NCBI RefSeq assembly: GCF_009363695.1
Contig: NZ_CP045403.1
Coordinates: 2,460,001-2,524,000, forward strand
DNA from: Bacillus sp. THAF10
GTDB taxonomy: Bacteria > Bacillota > Bacilli > Bacillales > Bacillaceae_I
Reading direction: 5' to 3'
DNA: 64,000 nucleotides
Shown here piece after piece: positions 10,483 through 18,898 of this stretch. The translations under genes were made by a program, and so were the position numbers. The first letter of the stretch is position 1, and every line of letters starts with the position of its first letter. Below the pieces are notes generated by a model that ran no database searches, had not been told where the DNA came from, and was given only the letters and a program-made list of their open reading frames with translations.

Positions 10483-11393
10483 TTTGAGAGTTGTCTCAAC
10501 TGCTTAAGGTTTCTTAGGAATAGATCAGGAAGTGACCAGTTCTTGTATGGATCTGGTATTTCAAGTTGATTTGGATTATCTTCTCGACAACTGATATGTT
10601 TTAATTCGGTAAAATATTGAATAATTTGTTCAAGGTCATTTTTTGTTCCAACTGGTCCATGCCCTGGGATTGCCGTATTAAAATCCCATGTTAATAATTC
10701 TTGAAGGGTAGCAATCCAATTGTCTACATCTGAATCCTCAAATAAGGAAGGATGAGAGTTAACAAATAACAAATCACCCATGAAAATGACTTTTTCTTCT
10801 GGGATGTAAAGAAAAGAATCACAAGGAGAATGGCCAGCTCCTTTCGTATACAACATGGCAGAAAGATTGCTTCCTTTAAACGTATGAAACTCTTGAAAGG
10901 TAATGGTGGGTAAAGTGAGGTTTAAGGTAGGCAATGAGTTTTCAAGTTCTATTAACGATTTAATTTGACATTCAATTTTTTGATCATGGGTTTCATGTAG
11001 TGTTTTTTCTAATGCACATATATAAGTTCTCAAACCCTTAAGATCTTGTTTTTGGCTCAATATTCGTGTGGGTTGTATTTCTTTCATCTTGGTATATGTT
11101 GTTTTACTAGAAAGAATGTTACAAGAAGGAAACACTTGATTACCCCTAATATGATCACCATGATAATGACTATTAATCACCCAACTTATTTTGGAGCCAG
11201 AAATTTCTTCAGCATACTTTTTTAACTCACTGGAAGCCTGTTGCGTATTAAAGGTATCAAAAATTAATGTCTGATCTCCTAAATCTACGAATCCGGCATT
11301 ACTGGCAGCACCACCGCCGTCCTTTGCAATCGCAGCATATATCCCGCTAGCAACTTGTTGAAGTTCGAAGTGTTTGTTTTTAATTTCTAGCAT
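10479..11393 (-). CDS. MBL-fold metallo-hydrolase (YqjP-like)
   Basis: 304 residues from the ATG at 11393 (GGATGTG upstream; a start 16 codons earlier has no ribosome binding site). The metal-binding motif NSHYHGDHIRG (HxHxDH, near residues 76-81) is intact, with further ligands likely in GAGHSPCD (histidine) and MGDLLF (aspartate), and a final PGHGPVG. This is the standard set for a two-zinc metallo-beta-lactamase fold. The substrate is unknown. Downstream of a lipoprotein gene and coupled to the next membrane protein. Confidence 0.85.
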   Translation of the reverse strand: MLEIKNKHFELQQVASGIYAAIAKDGGGAASNAGFVDLGDQTLIFDTFNTQQASSELKKYAEEISGSKISWVINSHYHGDHIRGNQVFPSCNILSSKTTYTKMKEIQPTRILSQKQDLKGLRTYICALEKTLHETHDQKIECQIKSLIELENSLPTLNLTLPTITFQEFHTFKGSNLSAMLYTKGAGHSPCDSFLYIPEEKVIFMGDLLFVNSHPSLFEDSDVDNWIATLQELLTWDFNTAIPGHGPVGTKNDLEQIIQYFTELKHISCREDNPNQLEIPDPYKNWSLPDLFLRNLKQLRQLSK

Positions 11394-11445
11394 GTTTTCA
11401 CATCCAATTCCAAATTTACCTCTTTGTATAAATGTAGACATTTCG

Positions 11446-11946
11446 TTATAAATTTCGACTATTCGTAATGGTATGCTCCAAAAACACCTTCCAAGCCTTA
11501 CTCCCTTTTTCCCCTAAAACGAAGCCAATCCTCACTTCTCCGTTTTGCTTCCAAAGATAAAAACCATGCTGGATAGAATCTCCTTCTTTTAACTCTTCAT
11601 AACCTGTTATTCCAAATGCAGGGGCAATGGTTTCATATGCATTTTCTTCTGTTAAATAGACGATGACCTTGCCTTGATTAAGATTTTCATTCATATTAAC
11701 TAGAGCTTCTTTAGAACTGTACTCTTCAAATTTCGAATCACTAATCCAGATGGATTCATAATTTTCCGACTTTAAATAAGGCACGAATGTAACACCATCT
11801 TTATCTATGTTAGGCCTTTCTCCAACATACGCGATCGTAATCAGCATATTCATTACTTCCGTTTCCCACTCTGTCACAACTTTTGTACTGGTACAGGCTG
11901 TTAGTATTAATAGAAACAAAACTAAAACAGAAAAACTAAATTTCAT
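11446..11946 (-). CDS. Putative lipoprotein
   Basis: 166 residues. An N-terminal signal peptide ends in the lipobox LTAC at residues 15-18, so the mature protein should be lipid-anchored on the outer face of the membrane. The rest is a soluble mixed domain of unrecognised family. AAAGGGG precedes the ATG at 11946. It heads a minus-strand run with the metallo-hydrolase. Confidence 0.75.
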   Translation of the reverse strand: MKFSFSVLVLFLLILTACTSTKVVTEWETEVMNMLITIAYVGERPNIDKDGVTFVPYLKSENYESIWISDSKFEEYSSKEALVNMNENLNQGKVIVYLTEENAYETIAPAFGITGYEELKEGDSIQHGFYLWKQNGEVRIGFVLGEKGSKAWKVFLEHTITNSRNL

Positions 11947-12229
11947 CCCGCTTCCCCTTTACTAAATAGTAAAGCTAGATAACGCTCATACCAATTATTT
12001 CAAATTTTAACCAATTACTCAATATATTTTTCACAAAAAGCTCTTTTCTAAAAGATTGTTGTTTTTACCCAGAAAAATGTCGGCTTTAAGACTTTTTCTA
12101 ATCTCCATGCTAAGAATAACTGCCACGTGTTTAAATCTTCTTACACGAAAAGAGCACGACAGCAACATTGATTACGGATGCCTTATCTAAACGAAGTCGC
12201 AACAAAATTTACGAAAATGGCCTTACAAA
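11947..12229. other. Intergenic stretch, no gene seen
   Basis: AT-rich. A weak frame on the plus strand from 12168 has no ribosome binding site and runs into the hairpin at 12230, so it is not called. Upstream signals for the lipoprotein gene probably lie here. Confidence 0.4.
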
Positions 12230-12260
12230 AAGAAACTTATCTATTTCAGATAAGTTTCTT
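12230..12260 (-). terminator. Intrinsic terminator of the YqjN-like gene
   Basis: Thirteen-base-pair stem AAGAAACTTATCT / AGATAAGTTTCTT with a five-base loop, followed on the minus strand by TTTT, seven bases past the stop codon. Confidence 0.85.
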
Positions 12261-12267
12261 CTACTTG

Positions 12268-13869
12268 CTATAAATTTTTTACAAAATCAGCTAATAACGG
12301 TGGGAAGGTGTCAAAGGAAAAGGCGACATTCAATCTTTCTGTCCATTGGTGTGGATCTTTTCCTACTGGACCAAGGTTAAATACTGGCATTTGCAAAGCT
12401 TCCATATCTGCAAAAGGTAGCGCGTAGGTTGCACCGTAGACAGGAATGTTAAATGGTAGCCTGTCTTTGGCAGAAAAATCGCCTTTTCCAATGAAGCTTA
12501 GGTCACAAAGTCCTGAGAAATAGCGTTGCTCCAAAAAATGAATGCCACTTCCCTCTTGACAGCGTTTGATAAAGGAACGAGCGGACTCCAAAAGGGCTCC
12601 GTCTTCTGTTGCCACCGCAGGATAGTATGGTGGAGCAAAGAAAAGGATAATCATTGGCCCTAAATCCTTACACAAAGCTGCGATTTCCTCTACAACTCTG
12701 ATAGACTGTTCCCGTTCATCCAAATGAGAATAAGCAAAGATCACAGACGCGATTCGTAGTTCAAGCTCATGTTTTCCATATAATTCCTCTGCTTTTTTCT
12801 TCAACTCTTCAAACGTATAAACAGCAACATTCACCGGAACCTCGTTAAACGAGGCGAATTGTTTATATTCATGGGCTTTCAATTTGCAAAACTGATCAAT
12901 ATTAGTTGCTGCTTGTTTGGCAATAGTTAAAAGCTCCGTCTCCCATTCAGGCAATGACTTCTCCATAAATAGCAGATTGTAAAGAGTTACTGCCGTATGG
13001 GGAATTTGCACGGAATATTCTTCTTTCAAATCCTTGGTAAGTAGGCTAGTGGGTGGTGGAGTCGTCTCCTTTCCCACTTGCTCACATAAATCGGTATTCC
13101 ACTCCATCAATCTCTGAATCTCAGAAATCATCAAGTTTGCATTTAACCCTGATAACGGTTCACCTACATGGGTTTCTTTACCGTAACAAAAGAAGCCTGG
13201 AAGAAGCTTTCCAATTGCTCCCGTATATAAATAGAGATTATTGTCCCCTGGGTATCGTTGAAACATTGGTTCTGAGTTCACGCAAGCTTTATACGTCAAA
13301 CCATGCTTCCTCGAAAGCTCTGTTAGTGCGGGTAGTGCCTGTAGCATTCCCTGTGAATTGACCTCCTCATCAGGCACCGCAAGAAGGAGCAAATTAACTT
13401 CCCACTCTTCTGCGATAGCCTTTTCTAAAAGAGACATCTGCAGGGCAAGTCCTGCTTTCATGTCCATCACACCGCGGCCGAACAGCCAATCTCCAGACTC
13501 TAAATGCTCTTTCGCCTCTTTTGGAAGAACATCAATGTAGTTCTCGAGCTCGCGAGTCAGCTCTAGAGGTTGAAAGGCTAGATCCTTTAAAACACCATAG
13601 TCCTCCACCCCAACTACGTCAAAATGACTGACTAACACAATGGTGTCTGCCGCTTCTGATTGCTTGACAAGCGCCGTCACAAAAGAACGACCATCCTCCA
13701 TCCGGTGCAGTTCAGCATTTGCTGGATTATTCTGAAAATAATCCAGATGATTCAGCTGATAATAAATAAAAGACGCCAGTCGCTTCTCTTCTCCTGATAA
13801 GGTGACACTGCCATGCTGGACAAGGGATACTAATAGATTTGTCAGCTGCTCCTTTGTTTGCCAATGCAT
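12268..13869 (-). CDS. yqjN: M20-family metallopeptidase, RocB/YqjN-like
   Basis: 533 residues. The M20 zinc ligands are all visible: SHFDVVG near residue 84, GRGVMDMKAG near 130, and the catalytic PDEEVNS pair of glutamates near 166. It belongs to the long-form peptidases called RocB in arginine catabolism; YqjN of B. subtilis is a close counterpart and lies, as here, beside yqjM (namA). The physiological substrate is unknown. It diverges from namA across a 140-bp promoter region. Confidence 0.85.
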   Translation of the reverse strand: MHWQTKEQLTNLLVSLVQHGSVTLSGEEKRLASFIYYQLNHLDYFQNNPANAELHRMEDGRSFVTALVKQSEAADTIVLVSHFDVVGVEDYGVLKDLAFQPLELTRELENYIDVLPKEAKEHLESGDWLFGRGVMDMKAGLALQMSLLEKAIAEEWEVNLLLLAVPDEEVNSQGMLQALPALTELSRKHGLTYKACVNSEPMFQRYPGDNNLYLYTGAIGKLLPGFFCYGKETHVGEPLSGLNANLMISEIQRLMEWNTDLCEQVGKETTPPPTSLLTKDLKEEYSVQIPHTAVTLYNLLFMEKSLPEWETELLTIAKQAATNIDQFCKLKAHEYKQFASFNEVPVNVAVYTFEELKKKAEELYGKHELELRIASVIFAYSHLDEREQSIRVVEEIAALCKDLGPMIILFFAPPYYPAVATEDGALLESARSFIKRCQEGSGIHFLEQRYFSGLCDLSFIGKGDFSAKDRLPFNIPVYGATYALPFADMEALQMPVFNLGPVGKDPHQWTERLNVAFSFDTFPPLLADFVKNL

Positions 13870-13943
13870 CTCCCATCCACCCTCTCTATCAATCTATTTT
13901 TCTCCTATCATACTACTAAGTACAAAAATTGAAAACACATCTT

Positions 13944-13972
13944 TTGGTGGCAAGAAAAACATTTGCTATAAT
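13944..13972 (+). promoter_or_regulatory. SigA-type promoter of namA
   Basis: -35 TTGGTG at 13944-13949, a 17-bp spacer and a perfect -10 TATAAT at 13967-13972, about 37 bp before the namA start. Confidence 0.7.
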
Positions 13973-14009
13973 ATTTTAGGAACTCGAAATAATTTAGGAG
14001 GAATGAAAA

Positions 14010-15026
14010 ATGAACACAGCATTATTCTCCCCATTTACGATAAAAGGTGTTACCTTAAAAAACCGCATTGTGATGTCACCAATGTGCATGTACTCGAGTC
14101 ACAATGAGGATGGCCATGTAGAGGATTGGCATTTTACACACTATGTTTCCCGAGCTGTCGGGCAGGTTGGCTTGATTATGGTCGAAGCAACGGCTGTTCA
14201 GCCACAAGGACGAATTTCTGCTCAAGACCTTGGTATCTGGAGTGATGAACATGTCGCAGGCTTCCATGAACTAAACAAACAAATCAACGCTCACGGCGCA
14301 AAAACAGCGATTCAGCTTGCACATGCTGGCCGCAAAGCAATGGTTGATGGGGATATTTACGCTCCGTCTGCACTTGCTTTTAACGAAAAAATGAGAACAC
14401 CAGTGGAAATGACTCAAGAAGATATTCAAGAAACGGTGGCAGCATTCGTGGAAGGTGCTAAGCGCTCCAAGGCTGCTGGATTTGACATTATCGAGCTGCA
14501 CGGCGCACACGGCTACTTAATAAATGAATTCTTATCTCCTCTCACAAATAGACGTGAGGATCAATATGGTGGAAGTGCAGAAAACCGCTACCGCTTCCTT
14601 CGTGAGATTATTGACGGTGTGAACGCTGTATGGGATGGTCCATTATTTGTGCGTGTTTCTGCGAATGATTATCATCCAGAAGGCCTTACCGCTGAGGACT
14701 ATGTGACCTATGCTAAATGGATGAAGGAGCAGGGAGTGGATTTAGTAGATGTTAGCTCTGGTGCAGTCGTGCCAGCTGCCATTGATGTTTTCCCTGGCTA
14801 TCAAGTAGCCTTCGCTGAAACGATCAAAGCAGGCGCTAACATCGACACAGGTGCTGTTGGCTTAATTACGTCAGGACTTCAAGCAGAAGAAATTTTGCGC
14901 AACAACCGTGCTGACTTAATTTTTGTGGCACGCGAACTGCTACGAGATCCTTACTGGCCAAAAACAGCAGCTAAAGAGCTTGGGGTGGAGATTGAAGCTC
15001 CGAAGCAATATGACAGAGCGTGGTAA
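14010..15026 (+). CDS. namA: NADPH dehydrogenase NamA (old yellow enzyme, YqjM)
   Basis: 338 residues, the length of YqjM. An FMN-dependent ene-reductase of the thermophilic-like old yellow enzyme class that reduces activated C=C bonds in the cytoplasm, linked to oxidative and electrophile stress. Visible: [13 protein letters not shown] (with the class-specific cysteine), [21 protein letters not shown] active-site region near 164-180, the [10 protein letters not shown] signature near 189, and the C-terminal [17 protein letters not shown] precedes the ATG. Monocistronic, with its own promoter and a terminator shared with the convergent gene. Confidence 0.97.
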   Translation: MNTALFSPFTIKGVTLKNRIVMSPMCMYSSHNEDGHVEDWHFTHYVSRAVGQVGLIMVEATAVQPQGRISAQDLGIWSDEHVAGFHELNKQINAHGAKTAIQLAHAGRKAMVDGDIYAPSALAFNEKMRTPVEMTQEDIQETVAAFVEGAKRSKAAGFDIIELHGAHGYLINEFLSPLTNRREDQYGGSAENRYRFLREIIDGVNAVWDGPLFVRVSANDYHPEGLTAEDYVTYAKWMKEQGVDLVDVSSGAVVPAAIDVFPGYQVAFAETIKAGANIDTGAVGLITSGLQAEEILRNNRADLIFVARELLRDPYWPKTAAKELGVEIEAPKQYDRAW

Positions 15027-15032
15027 TCAAAA

Positions 15033-15064
15033 AGAGCAATGAACTTTTCGAAGTTCATTGCTCT
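15033..15064. terminator. Bidirectional terminator between namA and the 15070-15606 gene
   Basis: Fourteen-base-pair perfect stem (AGAGCAATGAACTT and its complement) with a TTCG loop. T-rich sequence lies on one side and A-rich on the other, so it can stop both convergent genes. Confidence 0.9.
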
Positions 15065-15069
15065 CTTCT

Positions 15070-15606
15070 TTATTCTATTACTGTGGTTAATGGAAAGTCA
15101 TACTCTTTTATTAACTGCATGAATCGTGTGAGTAGGTTTTCCGTTTCCTCATCAATGAGTAGTGTATTATTATCATCAAATATAATTTCCAATGTTTGTT
15201 CTTTTGTTTGATCATTCAACGTCAAGACTATTTCGTCCACATCATTCCAGCTGTATTCCACTTTTTCACTCGTAACTAAGGTCACTCCAGCTTCTCCAAT
15301 TGTTGTGATAGGCTTTAGCCCCGCATACATAAAGAATGCAGCTAATGCCGCACAGGCAATGCAGATGATGAGACGGAATGTTGGTTTTAAAAAGTACGAA
15401 ATTACTGCGGCAACTACTAATAAAACGACCGCTATACCATAATAGCGATACGTGATTGCGTGCGTTTTGATTACCCACACCGTGCCGTCTGCATATATGT
15501 TTCTATGAAGCAAATATGGCAGAAACCAAATGACAAGCGGCGATAAGAGCGCCATAACAATGGCTGCAACGATGAAAAAGTGCTTTTTCTCGTAATTTAT
15601 TTGCAT
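15070..15606 (-). CDS. Membrane protein with PH-like cytoplasmic tail, unknown function
   Basis: 178 residues from the ATG at 15606 (GGGGGAGAG upstream; an earlier start at 15639 lacks a site). Three to four hydrophobic segments in the first 110 residues, then a soluble domain of alternating strands (SEKVEYSWNDVDEIVLTLND) that resembles the bacterial PH-like domains of small membrane proteins. No named family could be assigned with confidence. Confidence 0.65.
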   Translation of the reverse strand: MQINYEKKHFFIVAAIVMALLSPLVIWFLPYLLHRNIYADGTVWVIKTHAITYRYYGIAVVLLVVAAVISYFLKPTFRLIICIACAALAAFFMYAGLKPITTIGEAGVTLVTSEKVEYSWNDVDEIVLTLNDQTKEQTLEIIFDDNNTLLIDEETENLLTRFMQLIKEYDFPLTTVIE

Positions 15607-15730
15607 AGAACTCTCCCCCTTACCCACTTTTACGTGCAAAAGGAATAGGAAGTTTCAGTATTTTTTGAAAATATTACATTTAGAAGAGCGATATCAACAT
15701 TTTGCATGAACTTGAAAGGTTCGTTTATGA

Positions 15731-15862
15731 ATTTATTTGCGCCTTTTTGATTTTATTTGCGCTGTTTCTGTTTTATTTGCGCCTTCCTGATTTTATTTGC
15801 GCTGTTTCTGTTTTATTTGCGCTGTTTCTGTTTTATTTGCGCTGATTTCATTATATTTGCGC
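15731..15862. repeat. Tandem array, seven copies, exact 20-bp period
   Basis: The core TTTATTTGCGC recurs every 20 bp from 15731 to 15862 (copies beginning at 15731, 15751, 15771, 15791, 15811, 15831, 15851), with variable bases between cores (mostly TGTTTCTG). Because 20 is not a multiple of three the array is not a coding repeat. It sits between the end of the coiled-coil gene and the start of the membrane-protein gene. A second array with the same period but another core is at 63052-63181. Confidence 0.9.
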
Positions 15863-15953
15863 TTTCCATTCATTTATAATTAATTCGACAAACTACGACT
15901 ATTTCCGCACGCGCATCACCTGCTCCCCACTCCACCAATAAAGCAAAATAAAA

Positions 15954-15979
15954 AAGGCGACCACCAATTTGGCCACCTT
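15954..15979 (-). terminator. Intrinsic terminator of the coiled-coil gene
   Basis: Imperfect stem AAGGTGGCCA / TGGTCGCCTT around AATT on the minus strand, followed by TTTT, about 17 nt past the stop codon. Confidence 0.7.
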
Positions 15980-15996
15980 CTTAATTCTCACTTTCC

Positions 15997-16938
15997 TTAC
16001 TTCGACTCTTCCAAAATTGCCTGTTGCTCTTCTCTAACTGCTTGCCACTCTTCCCCAAGCTTTTCTTTTTGCGTCCGCAGCCTGCTAACAAGCTTAGACA
16101 CCCTACTCAGCGTTGCACTCGTTTGGTCATGACTTGTATTGATTTTGCCGTGCACCATCCAATCAACAATAAGACCATCAAAGAAGTAATCTGCAAAAGT
16201 TAGCATTTCGCCAACATCTATCGTAGAGTCAAAATGCTCCTTGATATCCAACAGCTCTTCTTTAAAAAGTCGCAATTTCCGCTGGGCATCATGGATATAG
16301 GACTTTGCCTCATTCAAACGGCTATGTTTCATATGAGTCGAAATCATCCCGCCACCAAACATATCAAAGGTGGACCAATTTTTTGCAGAGTCTAGGGAGG
16401 ACAGTGCCCGTCTTAGGGAATCTTCCGCCATCCTGCCTGCTCCGATCGCTTCCTTATATTCATTACTATTTGATTCTAAATCTGCTTCTTTTTCAGCTAG
16501 AGCATAAAGCTTGTCACTCCAAACAGAATTCGTATCATGTATCAGTCTTTCTTTTTCAAGGAGAATTTCTTGATATCTGTTTTGTGCATCCGCAACTTCT
16601 TCCAACAAACCCTGAAATTCCTGAAGCTCTTGTTCAACATCTGCAATGGTCTCGGCAGCCTCGGTGAATTTCAATTTAGCAGCCAACACCTCTTGCTGCT
16701 CCGAATCTCGCTTTTCTAGCTTTTTCCCAGTAATTGTATAAAATACATTCGCGAGGGTAAAGCCTTCTAGCTTTGCAACATCCTCTTCCTCCTTATGTAG
16801 TTGATACTCTAGTTGGGCTTTCTTTCTTTTTTCCTCTTGCAAATAGGTCTGCAGCCGATTTATGTGTTCCTCGTACTTAGCTTTTTTCCGAAGATTCTCT
16901 TTTACAGTTAGTAGTTCTAGGTTAAGGTCATTAAACAA
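15997..16938 (-). CDS. Coiled-coil protein of unknown function
   Basis: 313 residues, TTG start with GGGGGAG upstream. Long heptad-rich stretches run from about residue 5 to 165 and again from 200 to the end, rich in E, K, L and Q. Between them is a conserved-looking glycine segment, FDMFGGGMISTHMKHSRLNEA, shown here only in part: STFDMFGGG and THMKHSRLNEA. No signal peptide or membrane helix, so it is probably cytoplasmic and oligomeric. I do not recognise the family. It has its own terminator and an array of short repeats downstream. Confidence 0.7.
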   Translation of the reverse strand: MFNDLNLELLTVKENLRKKAKYEEHINRLQTYLQEEKRKKAQLEYQLHKEEEDVAKLEGFTLANVFYTITGKKLEKRDSEQQEVLAAKLKFTEAAETIADVEQELQEFQGLLEEVADAQNRYQEILLEKERLIHDTNSVWSDKLYALAEKEADLESNSNEYKEAIGAGRMAEDSLRRALSSLDSAKNWSTFDMFGGGMISTHMKHSRLNEAKSYIHDAQRKLRLFKEELLDIKEHFDSTIDVGEMLTFADYFFDGLIVDWMVHGKINTSHDQTSATLSRVSKLVSRLRTQKEKLGEEWQAVREEQQAILEESK

Positions 16939-17062
16939 TTTCTACTCCCCCTTTGTACTACTATATACGAAATAATCAGAAAAAAAGTTTCATTTATTTC
17001 CATTTCCCTGAAACTACCTTTACCACTAAATCGTATAAATAAAAAAAGAGGGGGGAATGCTT

Positions 17063-17377
17063 GTGAAGCGGTATTTACTGTTTGTTTTGATTGTAGCAGC
17101 TATCCAAATTGGGATACTTGTAGGCATATCTATGTATTTTGATAAGGATTTAATGAATACCATGTTTTTAGGCTCTTGTATCTTTATTATCTTAGCGATG
17201 ATAATGAGTTCATCTGGAGATGCATTAACTAAAAATTCTGAGGTGGCAGTTTTTGATAGTCTATTAGGGAGCTATAATCCCAAACATGAAAAACCTACAT
17301 TTTTCTTAACGCCTCTCCTTTCAGGGTCGTTTCTTACATTAATCATTTACTTTATCACCTATTATATTATCTATTAG
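17063..17377 (+). CDS. Small membrane protein, DUF3899-like
   Basis: 104 residues from the GTG at 17063, preferred because GAGGGGGG lies seven bases upstream; the ATG at 17057 is too close to it. Three hydrophobic segments (near 6-26, 33-48 and 82-102) with a short polar loop (TKNSEVAVFDSLLGSYNP). It resembles small DUF3899-type Bacillus membrane proteins; this is a weak match. Monocistronic, plus strand, ending in a shared terminator. Confidence 0.6.
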   Translation: MKRYLLFVLIVAAIQIGILVGISMYFDKDLMNTMFLGSCIFIILAMIMSSSGDALTKNSEVAVFDSLLGSYNPKHEKPTFFLTPLLSGSFLTLIIYFITYYIIY

Positions 17378-17389
17378 TAAGTTCAAGCA

Positions 17390-17420
17390 AAGGGGCTGCT
17401 CGCGTATTGAGCAGCCCCTT
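17390..17420. terminator. Bidirectional terminator
   Basis: Twelve-base-pair GC-rich stem AAGGGGCTGCTC / GAGCAGCCCCTT between the convergent genes ending at 17377 and 17424. Confidence 0.85.
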
Positions 17421-17423
17421 CAC

Positions 17424-17840
17424 TTAATTTAGCACGATAATCTTACGTGGTGTTCCTTCGTATTCATCTAGAGCAGCTGGATTAATGATTACTACTTGAA
17501 ACTTCTCTAAATGATCAAGAGCCACATCCACGCCAGCAGATGTTTTAATAGTAGTAGTTTCAGAAATACTTGCTACATACTCATAACCTTTACTATCAGT
17601 AGGTCCATCCTCATGGCGTTTTTTCCATTCAGAAATATCTACGATAAGTTGGTTCTTATCCGGATCAACCTTGATAATAAATCCAAGCATTTGATCATCC
17701 ACTAACGGTCCGAAATGCTCTTCCAGTTCAGTATGGATTTCTGGCTCTTCTTTCAAAAAGGCATGTAAAGTAATGGTGACGCCTATAACCATTAACAGCA
17801 TCAGCACAATCAGAAAAGTAACTATCTTTTTTCCATGCAA
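17424..17840 (-). CDS. Small membrane-anchored protein of unknown function
   Basis: 138 residues from a TTG at 17840 (GGAGGGG six bases upstream). One N-terminal membrane helix (about residues 5-25) and an extracytoplasmic domain of about 110 residues rich in beta strands (MLGFIIKVDPDKNQLIVDI, FQVVIINPAALDEYEGTP). The shape recalls small OB-fold-like YobA/YtnP-type Bacillus proteins but no family is assigned. Third gene of a minus-strand group with the LURP-one protein gene. Confidence 0.6.
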   Translation of the reverse strand: MHGKKIVTFLIVLMLLMVIGVTITLHAFLKEEPEIHTELEEHFGPLVDDQMLGFIIKVDPDKNQLIVDISEWKKRHEDGPTDSKGYEYVASISETTTIKTSAGVDVALDHLEKFQVVIINPAALDEYEGTPRKIIVLN

Positions 17841-17896
17841 GCAAATCCCCTCCAAAAGAATAGACGCATTTATCTAGGAAGGGTTTCAACCTTTTC

Positions 17897-18097
17897 TCAA
17901 CCTCCTGCATTCCACTTCATTACTCTAGCACTAATAAACCAGACTAAGAGCCCAAGAACAATCGGTAAAAAAGCTATTTCTGTATGAGAAACGGAAACCT
18001 TAAATTTAAGGACAGCACTTTTTGTTATGTATCCGATAAAGAAAAATACAATGATAGTGATGATTCCTGCATAGATTGGTAGCTTTGACTTTCTCAT
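17897..18097 (-). CDS. Small membrane protein, two helices, unknown
   Basis: 66 residues from the ATG at 18097 (GGGAG upstream; an ATG six codons earlier is also possible). Two hydrophobic segments (about 8-26 and 41-58) joined by a short polar loop. No family recognised. Lies between the LURP-one gene and the membrane-anchored gene in what looks like one transcript. Confidence 0.55.
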   Translation of the reverse strand: MRKSKLPIYAGIITIIVFFFIGYITKSAVLKFKVSVSHTEIAFLPIVLGLLVWFISARVMKWNAGG

Positions 18098-18183
18098 TCC
18101 GCTCCCTCTCCTCATTATTCAATCTGACATTATGAAACTGGTATTTTCCTGGCTCAATGGATTGTTTCTTCTCTAAATTTTTA

Positions 18184-18687
18184 TTAATCTCCTCCAATGC
18201 TAACAGAAGAAGCCGACGATTGATCTGCCTTGACACAATCAATGGCAACAACGAGAGCAATAATGATGGTTTCCATTTCTTCTTCGATAACTTCAACCTT
18301 GTAGCTATCACCCCAAGTAAACCACTCTTTTCCTACTTTCCCAACGGTGTCACCATGCTTCAACACTTCAAAATTCATATCCCACCAATTTCCGTTTACT
18401 TCAATACCTGCTGCATCAATGGTATAACGTGCTTTTAAGAAGGAAAACTCCTTTTTTATGGTTAATACCTCTTGACCATCTACCTCAACTTTAAACTGAG
18501 GCAACCAACTGAACACCTTTTTCGTAATATGTGCCACTTCTTTACTATCTGCAGTCATAATAGTGAATGTCTTTGGAATTTCCATAAAACTTCCCTTTAC
18601 GTAATAAACATCCTTCTCCTGTTGATCCTTTACTGTGAACTTCTCACTTAGACTGAATACCTTCTGTTTTATAAAAAGCTGTCTCAT
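18184..18687 (-). CDS. LURP-one-related family protein (YxjI-like)
   Basis: 167 residues. It starts MRQLFIKQKVFSLSEKFTV and goes through repeated strand pairs (FKVEVDGQEVLTIKKEFSF, YTIDAAGIEVNGN) ending in a hydrophobic C-terminal helix, the tubby-like beta-barrel of the LURP-one/YxjI family. These proteins may tether to the membrane through the C-terminal helix; their role in Bacillus is unknown. GAGGAGG precedes the ATG. First gene of the minus-strand group. Confidence 0.85.
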   Translation of the reverse strand: MRQLFIKQKVFSLSEKFTVKDQQEKDVYYVKGSFMEIPKTFTIMTADSKEVAHITKKVFSWLPQFKVEVDGQEVLTIKKEFSFLKARYTIDAAGIEVNGNWWDMNFEVLKHGDTVGKVGKEWFTWGDSYKVEVIEEEMETIIIALVVAIDCVKADQSSASSVSIGGD

Positions 18688-18805
18688 ATTAATGCCTCCT
18701 CACCGCATTACTTTTATATAATTTACGATTAAAAAAGGGATTAGTTTCAACCTTGTGCATTAATTTCCAAAAAAAATGGATAAATCGCTTTTTTGTCATT
18801 AAACA

Positions 18806-18832
18806 TTTACACCCCATTTACGGTGCTGTAAA
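18806..18832 (+). promoter_or_regulatory. Possible PhoP box upstream of glpQ
   Basis: Two direct TTTACA/TTTACG hexamers start exactly 11 bp apart (18806 and 18817), and an inverted copy (TGTAAA) follows at about 18827. PhoP of Bacillus binds TTAACA-like repeats at 11-bp spacing, and glpQ is a PhoP target in B. subtilis. This is suggestive only. Confidence 0.4.
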
Positions 18833-18898
18833 TGAAAGTTCATTCTTCCTTGTTACAGTGAGAGAGTAGTTTACTAACAAAAGGAGAGTGGAAACATC

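Noticed and set aside
12168..12380. 70-codon plus-strand frame before the YqjN-like gene end
   Set aside because: It crosses the YqjN terminator and runs into the end of that gene antisense; no ribosome site.
15731..15862. CRISPR array
   Set aside because: The spacing is 20 bp with a core of about 11 bp; there are no repeats of 24-37 bp, no spacers of 30 bp and no cas genes.
17728..17910. 60-codon frame overlapping the start of the membrane-anchored gene
   Set aside because: Second half is a shadow of the 17424-17840 gene in another frame.
18115..18183. Coding-like minus-strand frame (EEINKNLEKKQSIEPGKYQF) between the LURP-one gene and the next small gene
   Set aside because: No ATG, GTG or TTG start with a ribosome site, and it runs out of frame into the next gene; kept only as a possible relic.
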